A stretch of 64,000 nucleotides of DNA. Origin: Mageeibacillus sp. UBA1212. Lineage in GTDB: Bacteria; Bacillota; Clostridia; UBA1212. Positions 8,936 through 17,282 of this stretch are shown piece by piece; within the stretch, counting starts at the first letter, position 1, and every line of letters begins with the position of its first letter. The stretch covers positions 47,763 to 111,762 of the forward strand of contig DBXM01000033.1 in the NCBI GenBank assembly GCA_002309655.1. Direction: 5' to 3'. The position numbers were made by a program, and so were the translations under genes. Under the pieces are notes generated by a model. It searched no databases and was not told the DNA's origin. It was given only the letters and a program-made list of their open reading frames with translations.

Positions 8936-9709
8936 ATGAAAGTTGTTATTCTCGCAGGCGGTCTCGGAACGAGAATTTCCGAGGAGAGCCACTTAAAACC
9001 CAAGCCGATGATCGAAATCGGCGAAGAACCTATTCTCTGGCATATAATGAAACACTATTCCCGCTACGGATTTAACGAGTTCATTATCTGCCTCGGATAC
9101 AAATCTTTCGTGGTTAAGGATTATTTCGCGAATTACTATCTGCACACCTCCGACGTCACGTTCGACCTCGGTACGAACGATACCGAGTATCTCAGTTCCA
9201 CCACTGAGCACTGGAAGGTGACGCTTGCCGAGACCGGACTCAACACCATGACCGGCGGCAGAATCAAGCGCGTGCAGCACTATATCGGCAACGAGACGTT
9301 CATGCTCACCTACGGAGACGGCGTGAGCGACGTGAACCTAAACAAGCTGCTCAAGTTCCACAAGGAACACGGCAAGATCGGTACGATAACGGCCGTTTCC
9401 GCGGGCCAGCGCTTCGGCGTGCTCGGTCTGGGCGAGGGGGATATCGTTCAGCAGTTCCGCGAGAAGAAGGACGACGACTCCAGCACGATCAACGGCGGAT
9501 TCATGGTCATGGAACCCGAGATTTTCAATTACCTCGAGGACGACAAGACCGTTTTCGAGAACGCGCCGCTCGAGACCCTCGCGGCGGAAGGACAGTTGAT
9601 GGCCTACAGGCACAACGGCTTCTGGCACTGCATGGATACGCAGCGCGACAAAAAACACCTTGAGGAGCTCTGGCAGACCGGCCACGCTCCCTGGAAAACC
9701 TGGAGATAA
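8936..9709 (+). CDS. rfbF: Glucose-1-phosphate cytidylyltransferase
   Basis: Makes CDP-glucose from CTP and glucose 1-phosphate, the entry step to CDP-activated deoxysugars. It has 257 residues, the usual RfbF length. The N terminus MKVVILAGGLGTRISEES contains the nucleotidyltransferase GGxGTR loop; KPKPMIEIGEEPILWHIMK follows, and TYGDGVSDV (about 124-132) holds the metal-binding Asp. The fold and motifs match RfbF rather than glucose-1-phosphate thymidylyltransferase (for example DxTFDLGTND, and the short C terminus). First gene of the operon, 2 bases before rfbG. Confidence 0.95.
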   Translation: MKVVILAGGLGTRISEESHLKPKPMIEIGEEPILWHIMKHYSRYGFNEFIICLGYKSFVVKDYFANYYLHTSDVTFDLGTNDTEYLSSTTEHWKVTLAETGLNTMTGGRIKRVQHYIGNETFMLTYGDGVSDVNLNKLLKFHKEHGKIGTITAVSAGQRFGVLGLGEGDIVQQFREKKDDDSSTINGGFMVMEPEIFNYLEDDKTVFENAPLETLAAEGQLMAYRHNGFWHCMDTQRDKKHLEELWQTGHAPWKTWR

Positions 9710-9711
9710 AA

Positions 9712-10842
9712 ATGGCAGATTCCTGGAAACACTGCGAAGCGGGGCTCGAATCCGCGTCCCGCAAATACCTTTACGACGGTGACTTTTTCGCCTTTTTTAA
9801 GGGGAAAAAGATACTTGTCACCGGCATTTCGGGGTTCAAGGGCGCGTGGATGCTTAAAGTGCTTCACGACGCCGGCGCCGACGTAACCGGTTTTTCGCTG
9901 AAGAGTCCGACCGACCCCGCGCTTTTCGAGATTATTAACGGCCGCAAGCTGTGCCATTTCATCGAGGGCGACGTCAGGAACATCACTGAAGTGTATCAAG
10001 CCGTTCACGAGTCAAAGCCGGAGATTGTAATCCACATGGCGGCCCAGCCTATCGTTCGAGAATCGTATCTCAATCCGGTCTACACCTACGAGACCAACGT
10101 GATGGGAACGGTCAACCTGCTCGAGGCGATCAAATCCGAGGGATGCGTGAAGTCGTTCCTGAACGTGACCACCGACAAGGTCTACCTGAACAACGAGTGG
10201 GAGTGGGGCTACAAAGAGACGGACCCGCTTGACGGCTTCGACCCGTATTCCAACAGTAAATCCTGCTCCGAGATCATCACTCACAGCTACAAGAATTCGT
10301 TCTTCGGCAAGCCGGGCTATCCTGATACAGCGATATCGACCGCGAGGGCCGGAAACGTTATCGGCGGCGGCGACTTCGCGAAGGACAGGATAATTCCCGA
10401 CTGCGTTAGGGCCGCAATGGAAGGGAAGACTATCGACGTCAGAAATCCCTACTCGACAAGACCCTACCAGCACGTTCTCGAGCCGGTTATGGCTTACCTG
10501 ATGATCGTCCGCGAATCTTACCTTGATCACGAAGCCGCGGGCTGGTACAACGTCGGACCCGACGAATCGGACTGCGTTTCGACCGGAGATCTGGTGGACA
10601 TTTTCTGCGGGAAGTGGGGAGAAGGGCTTTCCTGGAAGAATCTCGCGCCGGCGTTCGCGCCTCACGAAGCCGGACTTTTGAAACTCGACTGCTCCAAAAT
10701 TAAGAGAACTTTCGGTTGGCGTCCGCGCTGGAACGCTTCGTCTGCGCTTGACAAAACCGTAGAGTGGACAAAGGTTTACATCTCGGGCGGAGATGTTGCC
10801 GAAGAGATGAGCAGGGAAATTAAAGAGTATTGCGATCTTTGA
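9712..10842 (+). CDS. rfbG: CDP-glucose 4,6-dehydratase
   Basis: A 376-residue short-chain dehydrogenase of the extended type. It converts CDP-glucose to CDP-4-keto-6-deoxyglucose. The NAD-binding motif is VTGISGFKGAW (about 35-45), the active-site Tyr-Lys pair is in DPYSNSKSCSE, and the catalytic Thr is in NVTTDKVY. An N-terminal extension of about 27 residues precedes the usual start (FFKGKKILVTG). The ATG at 9712 is favoured because GGAG lies about 6 bases before it, within the end of rfbF. Confidence 0.94.
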   Translation: MADSWKHCEAGLESASRKYLYDGDFFAFFKGKKILVTGISGFKGAWMLKVLHDAGADVTGFSLKSPTDPALFEIINGRKLCHFIEGDVRNITEVYQAVHESKPEIVIHMAAQPIVRESYLNPVYTYETNVMGTVNLLEAIKSEGCVKSFLNVTTDKVYLNNEWEWGYKETDPLDGFDPYSNSKSCSEIITHSYKNSFFGKPGYPDTAISTARAGNVIGGGDFAKDRIIPDCVRAAMEGKTIDVRNPYSTRPYQHVLEPVMAYLMIVRESYLDHEAAGWYNVGPDESDCVSTGDLVDIFCGKWGEGLSWKNLAPAFAPHEAGLLKLDCSKIKRTFGWRPRWNASSALDKTVEWTKVYISGGDVAEEMSREIKEYCDL

Positions 10843-10887
10843 TCAATTATTATTGCGTGAATTCCACGCATTCGAAAGGCATTTGAA

Positions 10888-12243
10888 ATGTTCGAAAACA
10901 TGACAGAAGAAGAGGCGCGCAGACAGCTGCTTGAGAGCGTTGCCGAGTACGCCGACAAATACCACAAGAGAAAACCGTTCAAGCGCGGCGACCGCATTTC
11001 CTACGCGGGGCGCGTTTACGACAGCGGCGAGATGGTGAACCTGGCCGACAGCTGTCTTAAGTTCTGGCTGACGTCGGGCGAGTACACGAGAAAATTCGAG
11101 AAGGAATTCGCTTCGTACTTGAAAGTACCTTACAGTCTGCTCGTGAACTCCGGATCGTCGGCAAATCTGTTGGCGTTTATGACCTTAACGTCCGACCTTC
11201 TCGGCGACAGAAAGATCGAAAGAGGCGACGAGGTCATTACCGTCGCGTGCGGATTCCCGACCACAGTTGCGCCGATTATCCAGTACGGATGCGTTCCGGT
11301 TTTCGTGGACGTGACCGTTCCCGGATACAATATCGACGTGACGATGCTTGAAGAGGCGCTTTCCGAAAAGACGAAGGCGGTCATGATCGCCCACACGCTG
11401 GGAAATCCTTTCGACTTGAAGGCGGTGAAGGATTTCTGCAACAGACACGGGTTGTGGCTCGTTGAGGACAACTGCGACGCTCTTGGTTCGGTTTACACGA
11501 TCGACGGTGTGGAATACCTCACCGGAACGGTCGGCGATATCGGTACGTCAAGCTTCTATCCGCCTCACCACATGACGATGGGCGAGGGCGGCGCCGTCTA
11601 CATGAGAGACCCTTTGCTCCACAAGATCGCGCTCTCTTTGCGCGACTGGGGACGCGACTGCAGATGCCCTTCGGGGTGCGACAACGTCTGCGGACACCGC
11701 TTCGACAGACAGTACGGCGAGCTTCCCCTCGGCTACGACCACAAGTACGTCTATTCCCACTTCGGTTACAACCTGAAAGCCACCGACATGCAGGCGGCGA
11801 TAGGTTGCGCGCAGCTTGAGAAATTCCCGTCCTTCGTGGAGCGCAGGAAGCACAATTTTGCCTACCTTAAGGCAAAAATCACTGAACTTCTGAACGAGAG
11901 CGGTGACATCACGAAGGTTATTCTTCCCGAGGCGACGGAGAATTCGGATCCGAGCTGGTTCGGATTCATTATGACGCTCACAAACGGCGCCGACAGGTCG
12001 AAGGTCGTTTTTTACATGGAGTCCCACGGCGTCCAGACGAGAATGCTTTTCGCCGGCAATATCATCAGGCATCCGTGCTTTAACGAAATGCGCAAGAGCG
12101 GCGAGGGCTTCAGAGTCGTCGGCGAACTTGAAGTTACCGACAGGATCATGCGCGATTCGTTCTGGATCGGCGTCTATCCGGGAATGACAGACGAAATGCT
12201 TGACTACATGGCCGAGACGCTGGCAGATGCGCTGAGAGCATGA
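10888..12243 (+). CDS. rfbH: CDP-4-dehydro-6-deoxyglucose 3-dehydratase (E1, RfbH)
   Basis: A PMP-dependent, iron-sulfur C-3 dehydrase of the aminotransferase fold, 451 residues. It shows the diagnostic replacement of the PLP lysine by histidine (SFYPPHHMTMGEGGA, His227/228). The [2Fe-2S] ligand cluster is Cys258, Cys260, Cys264 and Cys268, in RDCRCPSGCDNVCG. Together with RfbF and RfbG it leads to CDP-3,6-dideoxyhexoses. The reaction normally needs an E3 ferredoxin-type reductase (AscD/DdhD), which is not encoded here. The spacing of 45 bases from rfbG and the weak ribosome site (AAAGG) are consistent with operon expression. Confidence 0.93.
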   Translation: MFENMTEEEARRQLLESVAEYADKYHKRKPFKRGDRISYAGRVYDSGEMVNLADSCLKFWLTSGEYTRKFEKEFASYLKVPYSLLVNSGSSANLLAFMTLTSDLLGDRKIERGDEVITVACGFPTTVAPIIQYGCVPVFVDVTVPGYNIDVTMLEEALSEKTKAVMIAHTLGNPFDLKAVKDFCNRHGLWLVEDNCDALGSVYTIDGVEYLTGTVGDIGTSSFYPPHHMTMGEGGAVYMRDPLLHKIALSLRDWGRDCRCPSGCDNVCGHRFDRQYGELPLGYDHKYVYSHFGYNLKATDMQAAIGCAQLEKFPSFVERRKHNFAYLKAKITELLNESGDITKVILPEATENSDPSWFGFIMTLTNGADRSKVVFYMESHGVQTRMLFAGNIIRHPCFNEMRKSGEGFRVVGELEVTDRIMRDSFWIGVYPGMTDEMLDYMAETLADALRA

Positions 12244-12251
12244 TTTTAAGG

Positions 12252-12271
12252 CCGGAAAACGCTTCCGGAGG
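12252..12271 (+). promoter_or_regulatory. Small hairpin overlapping the dapB ribosome site
   Basis: CCGGAA (12252-12257) can pair with TTCCGG (12263-12268), and the last two bases of the stem are part of the GGAGG ribosome site of dapB (12267-12271). It could limit translation or be incidental; no T tract follows, so it is not a terminator. Confidence 0.3.
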
Positions 12272-12277
12272 TGTGTT

Positions 12278-13045
12278 ATGATAAAAATAGCGGTTCACGG
12301 AATATGCGGTAAAATGGGCGAAATAACGGCCCGTATGATATCCGCTCAGAAAGACATGAAAGTCTCTTACGGAATCGATCCGTTCACGAACGGAAACTCT
12401 ATGGGCGGCGCTCCTGTTTATAGATCCTGCGATGAAGTTCCTTCAGATGAGAGTTGCGACGTGATAATCGATTTTTCGAATTTCAAAGCGATTCCGGCGC
12501 TGATCAGGTTTGCGGAATTTCGGAGAATTCCAGTCGTTGTCTGCACCACCGGACTCGACGTCGAAACCAAGGAACTCATGTACAACGCCTCGAAAATCAT
12601 TCCTGTGTTCCACTCCGCAAACATGTCGGTGGGCGTGGCTCTGTTAAAAGCGCTGGCCGCGAAGGCTTCTACCGTTCTTGGAGAATCATTTGATATCGAG
12701 ATAGTCGAGCGCCACCACAACCGGAAGATCGACGCGCCTTCCGGTACCGCACTTGCGCTGGCTGACGCGATCAACGAAGCGAACGGCGGAAAGTTTGATT
12801 ACGTTTACGACCGCCACTCCAGAATCGAGAAACGCTGCAAAAGCGAGATCGGAATTTCGAGCGTCAGGGGCGGGAATATTGTCGGCGACCACGAGGTCTT
12901 ATTTGCCGGCGAGAACGAGGTTATCGAACTGACTCACAGAGCCCAGTCGCGTGATATTTTCGCGGAAGGCGCGATTAAAGCGGCGCGGTTTGTCTTCGAG
13001 CGAGAGAACGGTTTTTACACGATGGAAGACCTGATAGTTATTTGA
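12278..13045 (+). CDS. dapB: 4-hydroxy-tetrahydrodipicolinate reductase
   Basis: Reduces hydroxy-tetrahydrodipicolinate in lysine/meso-diaminopimelate synthesis. 255 residues, normal length. NAD(P) motif GICGKMG (8-14); catalytic ERHHNRKIDAPSGTA (145-159) with His146/His147 and Lys150. GGAGG at 12267-12271 lies 6 bases before the ATG. It stands 34 bases behind rfbH, so it may ride on the rfb transcript although the pathways are unrelated; no dapA or other dap gene is nearby. Confidence 0.95.
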   Translation: MIKIAVHGICGKMGEITARMISAQKDMKVSYGIDPFTNGNSMGGAPVYRSCDEVPSDESCDVIIDFSNFKAIPALIRFAEFRRIPVVVCTTGLDVETKELMYNASKIIPVFHSANMSVGVALLKALAAKASTVLGESFDIEIVERHHNRKIDAPSGTALALADAINEANGGKFDYVYDRHSRIEKRCKSEIGISSVRGGNIVGDHEVLFAGENEVIELTHRAQSRDIFAEGAIKAARFVFERENGFYTMEDLIVI

Positions 13046-13084
13046 CGGTCGCAAATAAATGCTTCTAATTACGGAGGTAGTTTT

Positions 13085-14017
13085 ATGAAAAAAGCTTTAA
13101 TTAGAATTTTAACTGTGCTGGCGGTTCTTGTCGCGGCCTCGTTGTCGCTTTCCTCGTTTTCGTTCGCGGAGGAGACCGATTTCGTATTCCCGGGCGCGAT
13201 CGTAGACTTCACGACCCGGAAGGGTTACGACGATTTCTGCGCGAAGGCCGAGGAGTTCGACCTTGTCAACCTTTTTACCGGCGAGTACACGGTTCACGGC
13301 ACGAACGGAAAAGTCAAGTGGGAGTTCGTTGAAGAGGACGGCGAGAGCTTCGCGAGGTTCGCCCCGATTGAGCCCCTTGACGAGAAAGGATATGACGCCG
13401 ACGGCAAGAAGCCCGAAGGCGAGGGCGATTTCAGAATGACCGCAGAGATCGAATTCCCGGTTGCTGATTACAATTTCATTTCGTTCTGCTACAGAGCCAC
13501 GAAGGGCGGCCACATCTCGAACAACCAGATTTACATCAGGGACGACGCCCACTCCGGCGAGTTTGAGGGAACCCAGGGAATGTGGGTCGCGAACGGTCTC
13601 AAAGCCAACGGCGAATGGGTCGTGAAGACCATCAAGATTTCCACTTCGTTCAAGGCTGCCACCGGTACCTTCAAGAGCATCCGCATCCCGATCACCGGAA
13701 GAGTCAACGAGTACTTCGACCTGAAGTATATCGTCGTCTACAACGACAAGGACCTCTGCAACAATTTCGACATCAACGCATACCATGAGGCTCTCGCGGC
13801 CCTTGAACCCGAGCCGACCGCCGAACCCGAGCCGACCGCCGAACCTGAGCCGACCGAAGCGCCTGCCGAGGAGCCCACAGACGTTCCCGCAGTTATCGCA
13901 CAGCCGACCGAAGAACCTTCCGAAAAGAAGAAAGGCTGCGGCGGCGCGGTCTATTCCGGAATGATTCTCGCAGCAGCCGTTCCTGCGTTTATATTATTTC
14001 GTAAAAAGAAGAGATAA
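13085..14017 (+). CDS. Secreted, C-terminally anchored surface protein with Pro/Glu/Thr stalk
   Basis: A 310-residue protein. A signal peptide (about residues 1-28, MKKALIRILTVLAVLV...SFAEE) is followed by a beta-rich extracellular domain of about 220 residues with no family I can name. A stalk of PEPTAE repeats and acidic Pro-rich sequence then runs to about residue 280. A helix flanked by GCGG and RKKKR ends the protein, which looks like a membrane anchor. No LPxTG motif is visible. The extracellular domain may be a carbohydrate-binding jelly roll (inference from composition and from the Trp/Tyr-rich text only). GGAGG lies 7 bases before the ATG. It is followed 28 bases later by the SPFH gene. 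Confidence 0.65.
   Translation: MKKALIRILTVLAVLVAASLSLSSFSFAEETDFVFPGAIVDFTTRKGYDDFCAKAEEFDLVNLFTGEYTVHGTNGKVKWEFVEEDGESFARFAPIEPLDEKGYDADGKKPEGEGDFRMTAEIEFPVADYNFISFCYRATKGGHISNNQIYIRDDAHSGEFEGTQGMWVANGLKANGEWVVKTIKISTSFKAATGTFKSIRIPITGRVNEYFDLKYIVVYNDKDLCNNFDINAYHEALAALEPEPTAEPEPTAEPEPTEAPAEEPTDVPAVIAQPTEEPSEKKKGCGGAVYSGMILAAAVPAFILFRKKKR
13811..13864 (+). repeat. 18-base tandem repeat encoding the PEPTAE stalk
   Basis: Two full copies and one partial copy of GAGCCGACCGCCGAACCC, encoding EPTAEP. Copies differ by one base, indicating recent duplication or slippage. Confidence 0.85.
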
Positions 14018-14045
14018 ACTTCCTTTTACAGAAAGGAGCTAATTC

Positions 14046-15134
14046 ATGATTTCATTTGTTATAGGCGCAATTCTTTTCGTCGCCGTTGTTGCATGCGCTG
14101 CAGCCGCGGTTACTTTCACCCGAAAAATCAAAAGCGCAAGCTACTCTGACAGCAAGCTGAATTCCCGCAGGAACTTTTTCGCGATCCTCGCGCTTGTGCT
14201 GCTTGTCGTTCTTCTGATTGTCCCGGGAAGCATCAAGACCGTTGAAGCAGGAAACATCGCGGTCGTTAAGGAGCTTGGAAGGGCCATCGACACCCGTTCT
14301 TCGGGAATGTACTTCGACATTTGGCTGACCCGCAGCTACGTTTATTACGATCTCACGGTGCAGCAGGAAGACGTCAGGACCGCCGCTTATTCCAGCGACG
14401 CCCAGACGATGGACATCGAGATGGTGGTACAGTACCAGATCCAGCCGGAACACGCGGTGGACATTATCAACAACTACGGCGATTTGATCAATCTTTCCAA
14501 CAGGATCCAGTCTGTTTCGATTGAAAAGGCGAAGACCGTTCTTTCATCCAAGTCCGCGATGAACATCATCGAGACAAGAGCCACGGTCTCTCCGATGATC
14601 GAGGAGTCCATCAAGAGCGCGATTTCCGACGATTACTACGTCAACATAACTACTGTTGTGGTCACGAACATCGATTTTTCCGACGCTTTCGAGAATACTG
14701 TCGAAGAGAAGATGATCGCGGAGCAGCAGAAGCTGAAGGCCGAGTACGAGAAGGAAAAAGCCATCGTTGAAGCCCAGAAGGAACTCGAGGTCGCGAAGCT
14801 TGAGGCGCAGGCCGTCGTTGCGACCGCGGAGGGTAACGCCGAGGCGAAACTCGCTATTGCCGACGCCGAGGCGAAAGCGATTAAAGCGAAATCCGTCGAA
14901 ATTGCGAGAATGCTCGGCTTTGACGTCATCGAAGAGAAGGACGGCGACACCGTTACTTACACGATCGACTTCACCGGCAAATCCGCTGAAGAGATTCAGG
15001 TGATTTCCGACTATCTGAAATACATCGAGTACCTGTCGACCTGGGACGGCAAGCTGCCGACCACTGTTCTCGGCGACTCGGCGAGCGTCATTCTTCCCGT
15101 GCAGGGGAGCGAGATCGCTTCGCCCGCAAATTAA
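14046..15134 (+). CDS. SPFH/band-7 (prohibitin-like) membrane protein
   Basis: A 362-residue protein with two N-terminal membrane segments (about 3-24 and 46-61), then an SPFH domain starting IKTVEAGNIAVVKELGRA (about 63-80). A long Ala/Glu/Lys-rich coiled coil follows (about 222-290, EKAIVEAQKELEVAKLEAQ and related repeats), as in prohibitins and flotillins. A C-terminal tail includes an SPVQGSE-like stretch near the end. Such proteins form membrane-associated oligomeric scaffolds. GGAG lies upstream of the ATG. The neighbouring stalked surface protein suggests, but does not prove, an envelope role. Confidence 0.82.
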   Translation: MISFVIGAILFVAVVACAAAAVTFTRKIKSASYSDSKLNSRRNFFAILALVLLVVLLIVPGSIKTVEAGNIAVVKELGRAIDTRSSGMYFDIWLTRSYVYYDLTVQQEDVRTAAYSSDAQTMDIEMVVQYQIQPEHAVDIINNYGDLINLSNRIQSVSIEKAKTVLSSKSAMNIIETRATVSPMIEESIKSAISDDYYVNITTVVVTNIDFSDAFENTVEEKMIAEQQKLKAEYEKEKAIVEAQKELEVAKLEAQAVVATAEGNAEAKLAIADAEAKAIKAKSVEIARMLGFDVIEEKDGDTVTYTIDFTGKSAEEIQVISDYLKYIEYLSTWDGKLPTTVLGDSASVILPVQGSEIASPAN

Positions 15135-15149
15135 TTCTCTTTAAATGAC

Positions 15150-15195
15150 GGGCGGCTCCTCCGCTGTTAAAATGGGGAGCCGCCCTGATTTTACC
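15150..15195 (+). terminator. Terminator after the SPFH gene
   Basis: A 10-bp perfect stem (GGGCGGCTCC at 15150-15159 with GGAGCCGCCC at 15176-15185) followed by TGATTTTA. The T tract is modest, so some read-through into uxaC is possible; no separate uxaC promoter was recognised in the following 28 bases. Confidence 0.75.
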
Positions 15196-15212
15196 TTAAG
15201 TTAGGAGAAATC

Positions 15213-16622
15213 ATGGATTTTCTAAGTGAGAATTTTCTTCTTGATACCGAAGTCGCGCGCATGCTTTACTTCGAAGCCGCGAAGGACTGTCCGATATTCG
15301 ACTACCACTGCCATATCAGTCCGAAGGAAATTTACGAGGACAGGAAGTTTTCGAATATTACCGAAATCTGGCTTGGTGGCGACCATTACAAGTGGCGGCT
15401 TCTTAGGAGCAACGGCGTTCCCGAGGAGGAGATCACCGGCGGCGCTCCCGACTATATAAAGTTCAGGCGTTTCTGCGAGCTGATGCCGAAACTCATCGGA
15501 AATCCGATGTACACCTGGTGTCATCTTGAACTTAAGTCATATTTCGGATTCGACAAACCGCTCTCGCCTGAAACCTGCGACGAGGCGTGGAAATTCCTGA
15601 ACAAAAAGCTCGCCGGGCCCGGTTTTTCAGCCAGAAGCATTATCAAAAGGTCCAACGTCAGAATGATCGGCACCACCGACGATCCGGTCGACAATCTACG
15701 CTATCACCGCCTGCTTCGCGAAGAATACGATTCCGGGGCGATCGAGTGCGAGGTGTGTCCTTCCTTCAGACCTGACAAGGCGCTGCACATCGAAAACGAC
15801 GGCTTTGAAGAGTATATTAAGAAGCTTTCTGACGTTTCCGACATTGAGATTAATTCACTGAAGGCGCTGAAAGAGGCGCTATCACGCCGCATAGAATTCT
15901 TTGTAGAAGCGGGAATGCGAGCTTCCGACCACGGACTCAACTATCTCGATTTCGAGTATTACGACGACGAAAAAGCTGATCGAATTTTCAAAAATCGCCT
16001 GAATTTAGGCGAAAAACCGGATTCACGCGACACAACCGGATTCATCTCGAACCTGCTTGTGTTTCTGGGCGGAGAGTATAATAAGCACGGAGTTGTGATG
16101 CAGCTTCACTACGGTGCTCAAAGAAACGTCAACAGAAAAGCTTTTAATAAGCTTGGTCCAGACACAGGTTTTGACTGCATGTCTACAAGACAGTGCTCCG
16201 AAGCTCTCACGGCGTTGCTTAACAAAATGGTCGAAGATAATTCGCTTCCCAAAATGATCATTTACTCCCTCAACCCCGGCGACAACGAAATGATCGACAC
16301 GGTTATCGGCTCGTTCCAGGGAGAGGGCGTTCGCGGCAGGATCCAGCACGGCGCCGCCTGGTGGTTCAACGACACGAAATCCGGAATCGAGCGCCACCTG
16401 GAATCTCTCGCAAACCTCACGGTTCTCGGCAATTTTGTGGGAATGCTGACCGACTCGCGCTCGTTCCTGTCCTATACGCGCCACGACTATTTCCGGAGGA
16501 TTCTGTGCGGATTCCTTGGCAGGATTGTCGAGGCAGGCGAGTACCCCGCCGACATTGATCAACTGAAAGATATCGTGAAGGATATCTGCTACAACAACGC
16601 ATACAACTATTTTCAAAGGTAA
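15213..16622 (+). CDS. uxaC: Glucuronate isomerase
   Basis: Interconverts D-glucuronate and D-fructuronate (and galacturonate/tagaturonate). 469 residues, the usual length for the amidohydrolase-fold UxaC family. Recognised by FDYHCHISPKEI (about 29-40), GGDHYKWRLLRSNGV, QLHYGAQRN and QHGAAWWFNDT. AGGAG lies before the ATG. First gene of uxaC-eda-kdgK; fructuronate reductase (UxuB) and mannonate dehydratase (UxuA), needed to connect it to KDG, are not in the window. Confidence 0.95.
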   Translation: MDFLSENFLLDTEVARMLYFEAAKDCPIFDYHCHISPKEIYEDRKFSNITEIWLGGDHYKWRLLRSNGVPEEEITGGAPDYIKFRRFCELMPKLIGNPMYTWCHLELKSYFGFDKPLSPETCDEAWKFLNKKLAGPGFSARSIIKRSNVRMIGTTDDPVDNLRYHRLLREEYDSGAIECEVCPSFRPDKALHIENDGFEEYIKKLSDVSDIEINSLKALKEALSRRIEFFVEAGMRASDHGLNYLDFEYYDDEKADRIFKNRLNLGEKPDSRDTTGFISNLLVFLGGEYNKHGVVMQLHYGAQRNVNRKAFNKLGPDTGFDCMSTRQCSEALTALLNKMVEDNSLPKMIIYSLNPGDNEMIDTVIGSFQGEGVRGRIQHGAAWWFNDTKSGIERHLESLANLTVLGNFVGMLTDSRSFLSYTRHDYFRRILCGFLGRIVEAGEYPADIDQLKDIVKDICYNNAYNYFQR

Positions 16623-16643
16623 CTAATTAATTTGGAGGCTTTT

Positions 16644-17282
16644 ATGTCAAGTCTTGAATCTGTTTTAAGAGAATTCGGCGTGCTTCCGGTCGTAAAGATC
16701 GAGAACGCGGACGACGCACAGTTGCTTGCGGAGGCGCTTATCAGGGGCGGACTTCCTTGCGCTGAGATCACTTTCAGAACCGACGCAGCCGAAGAGGCGA
16801 TCAGGAAGATCAAAGAGAAGTATCCGGATTTCTTCGTCGCTGCGGGAACCGTTCTGACTGTCGAGAACGTAAAAAAGGCGGTTCAGGCGGGTGCCTCGCT
16901 GATCGTCGCGCCGGCGTTCAACCCCGAGATCGTGAACTACTGCCTGAAGAATAATATTCCCGTCATTCCCGGCGTGGCAACCCCCTCAGAAATCGACGCT
17001 GCTTATACCGCAGGCCTTGAAACCGTGAAGTTCTTCCCGGCCGAAGCAATGGGAGGCCTAAAGTATCTGAAAGCGGTCGCAGCCCCTTATTTCATGATGA
17101 AATTCATGCCCACCGGCGGCATTAACGTTAACAACCTGAAAGATTACCTCGGGTTCGGCAAGGTGGTCTGCTGCGGCGGAAGCTGGATCGCGCCTTCAGG
17201 AATGATCGCTTCCCACGATTTTGAAGGTATCACAAAGCTCGCGGCGGAAGCTGTCGCGGCGGTTAAGGAGGCTTTGAAATGA
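16644..17282 (+). CDS. eda: KDPG/KHG aldolase
   Basis: Cleaves 2-keto-3-deoxy-6-phosphogluconate to pyruvate and glyceraldehyde 3-phosphate. 212 residues with EITFRTDAAEEAI (41-53) and the Schiff-base lysine in VKFFPAEAMGG (Lys129). An in-frame TTG at 16632 would add four residues, but the GGAGG at 16634-16638 fits the ATG at 16644 (spacing 5). Its stop overlaps the kdgK start as ATGA, implying translational coupling. Confidence 0.95.
   Translation: MSSLESVLREFGVLPVVKIENADDAQLLAEALIRGGLPCAEITFRTDAAEEAIRKIKEKYPDFFVAAGTVLTVENVKKAVQAGASLIVAPAFNPEIVNYCLKNNIPVIPGVATPSEIDAAYTAGLETVKFFPAEAMGGLKYLKAVAAPYFMMKFMPTGGINVNNLKDYLGFGKVVCCGGSWIAPSGMIASHDFEGITKLAAEAVAAVKEALK

Noticed and set aside
8936..12243. 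Horizontal island or prophage around the rfb genes
   Set aside because: No integrase, transposase or tRNA flanks; the neighbouring ychF and dapB are ordinary housekeeping genes.
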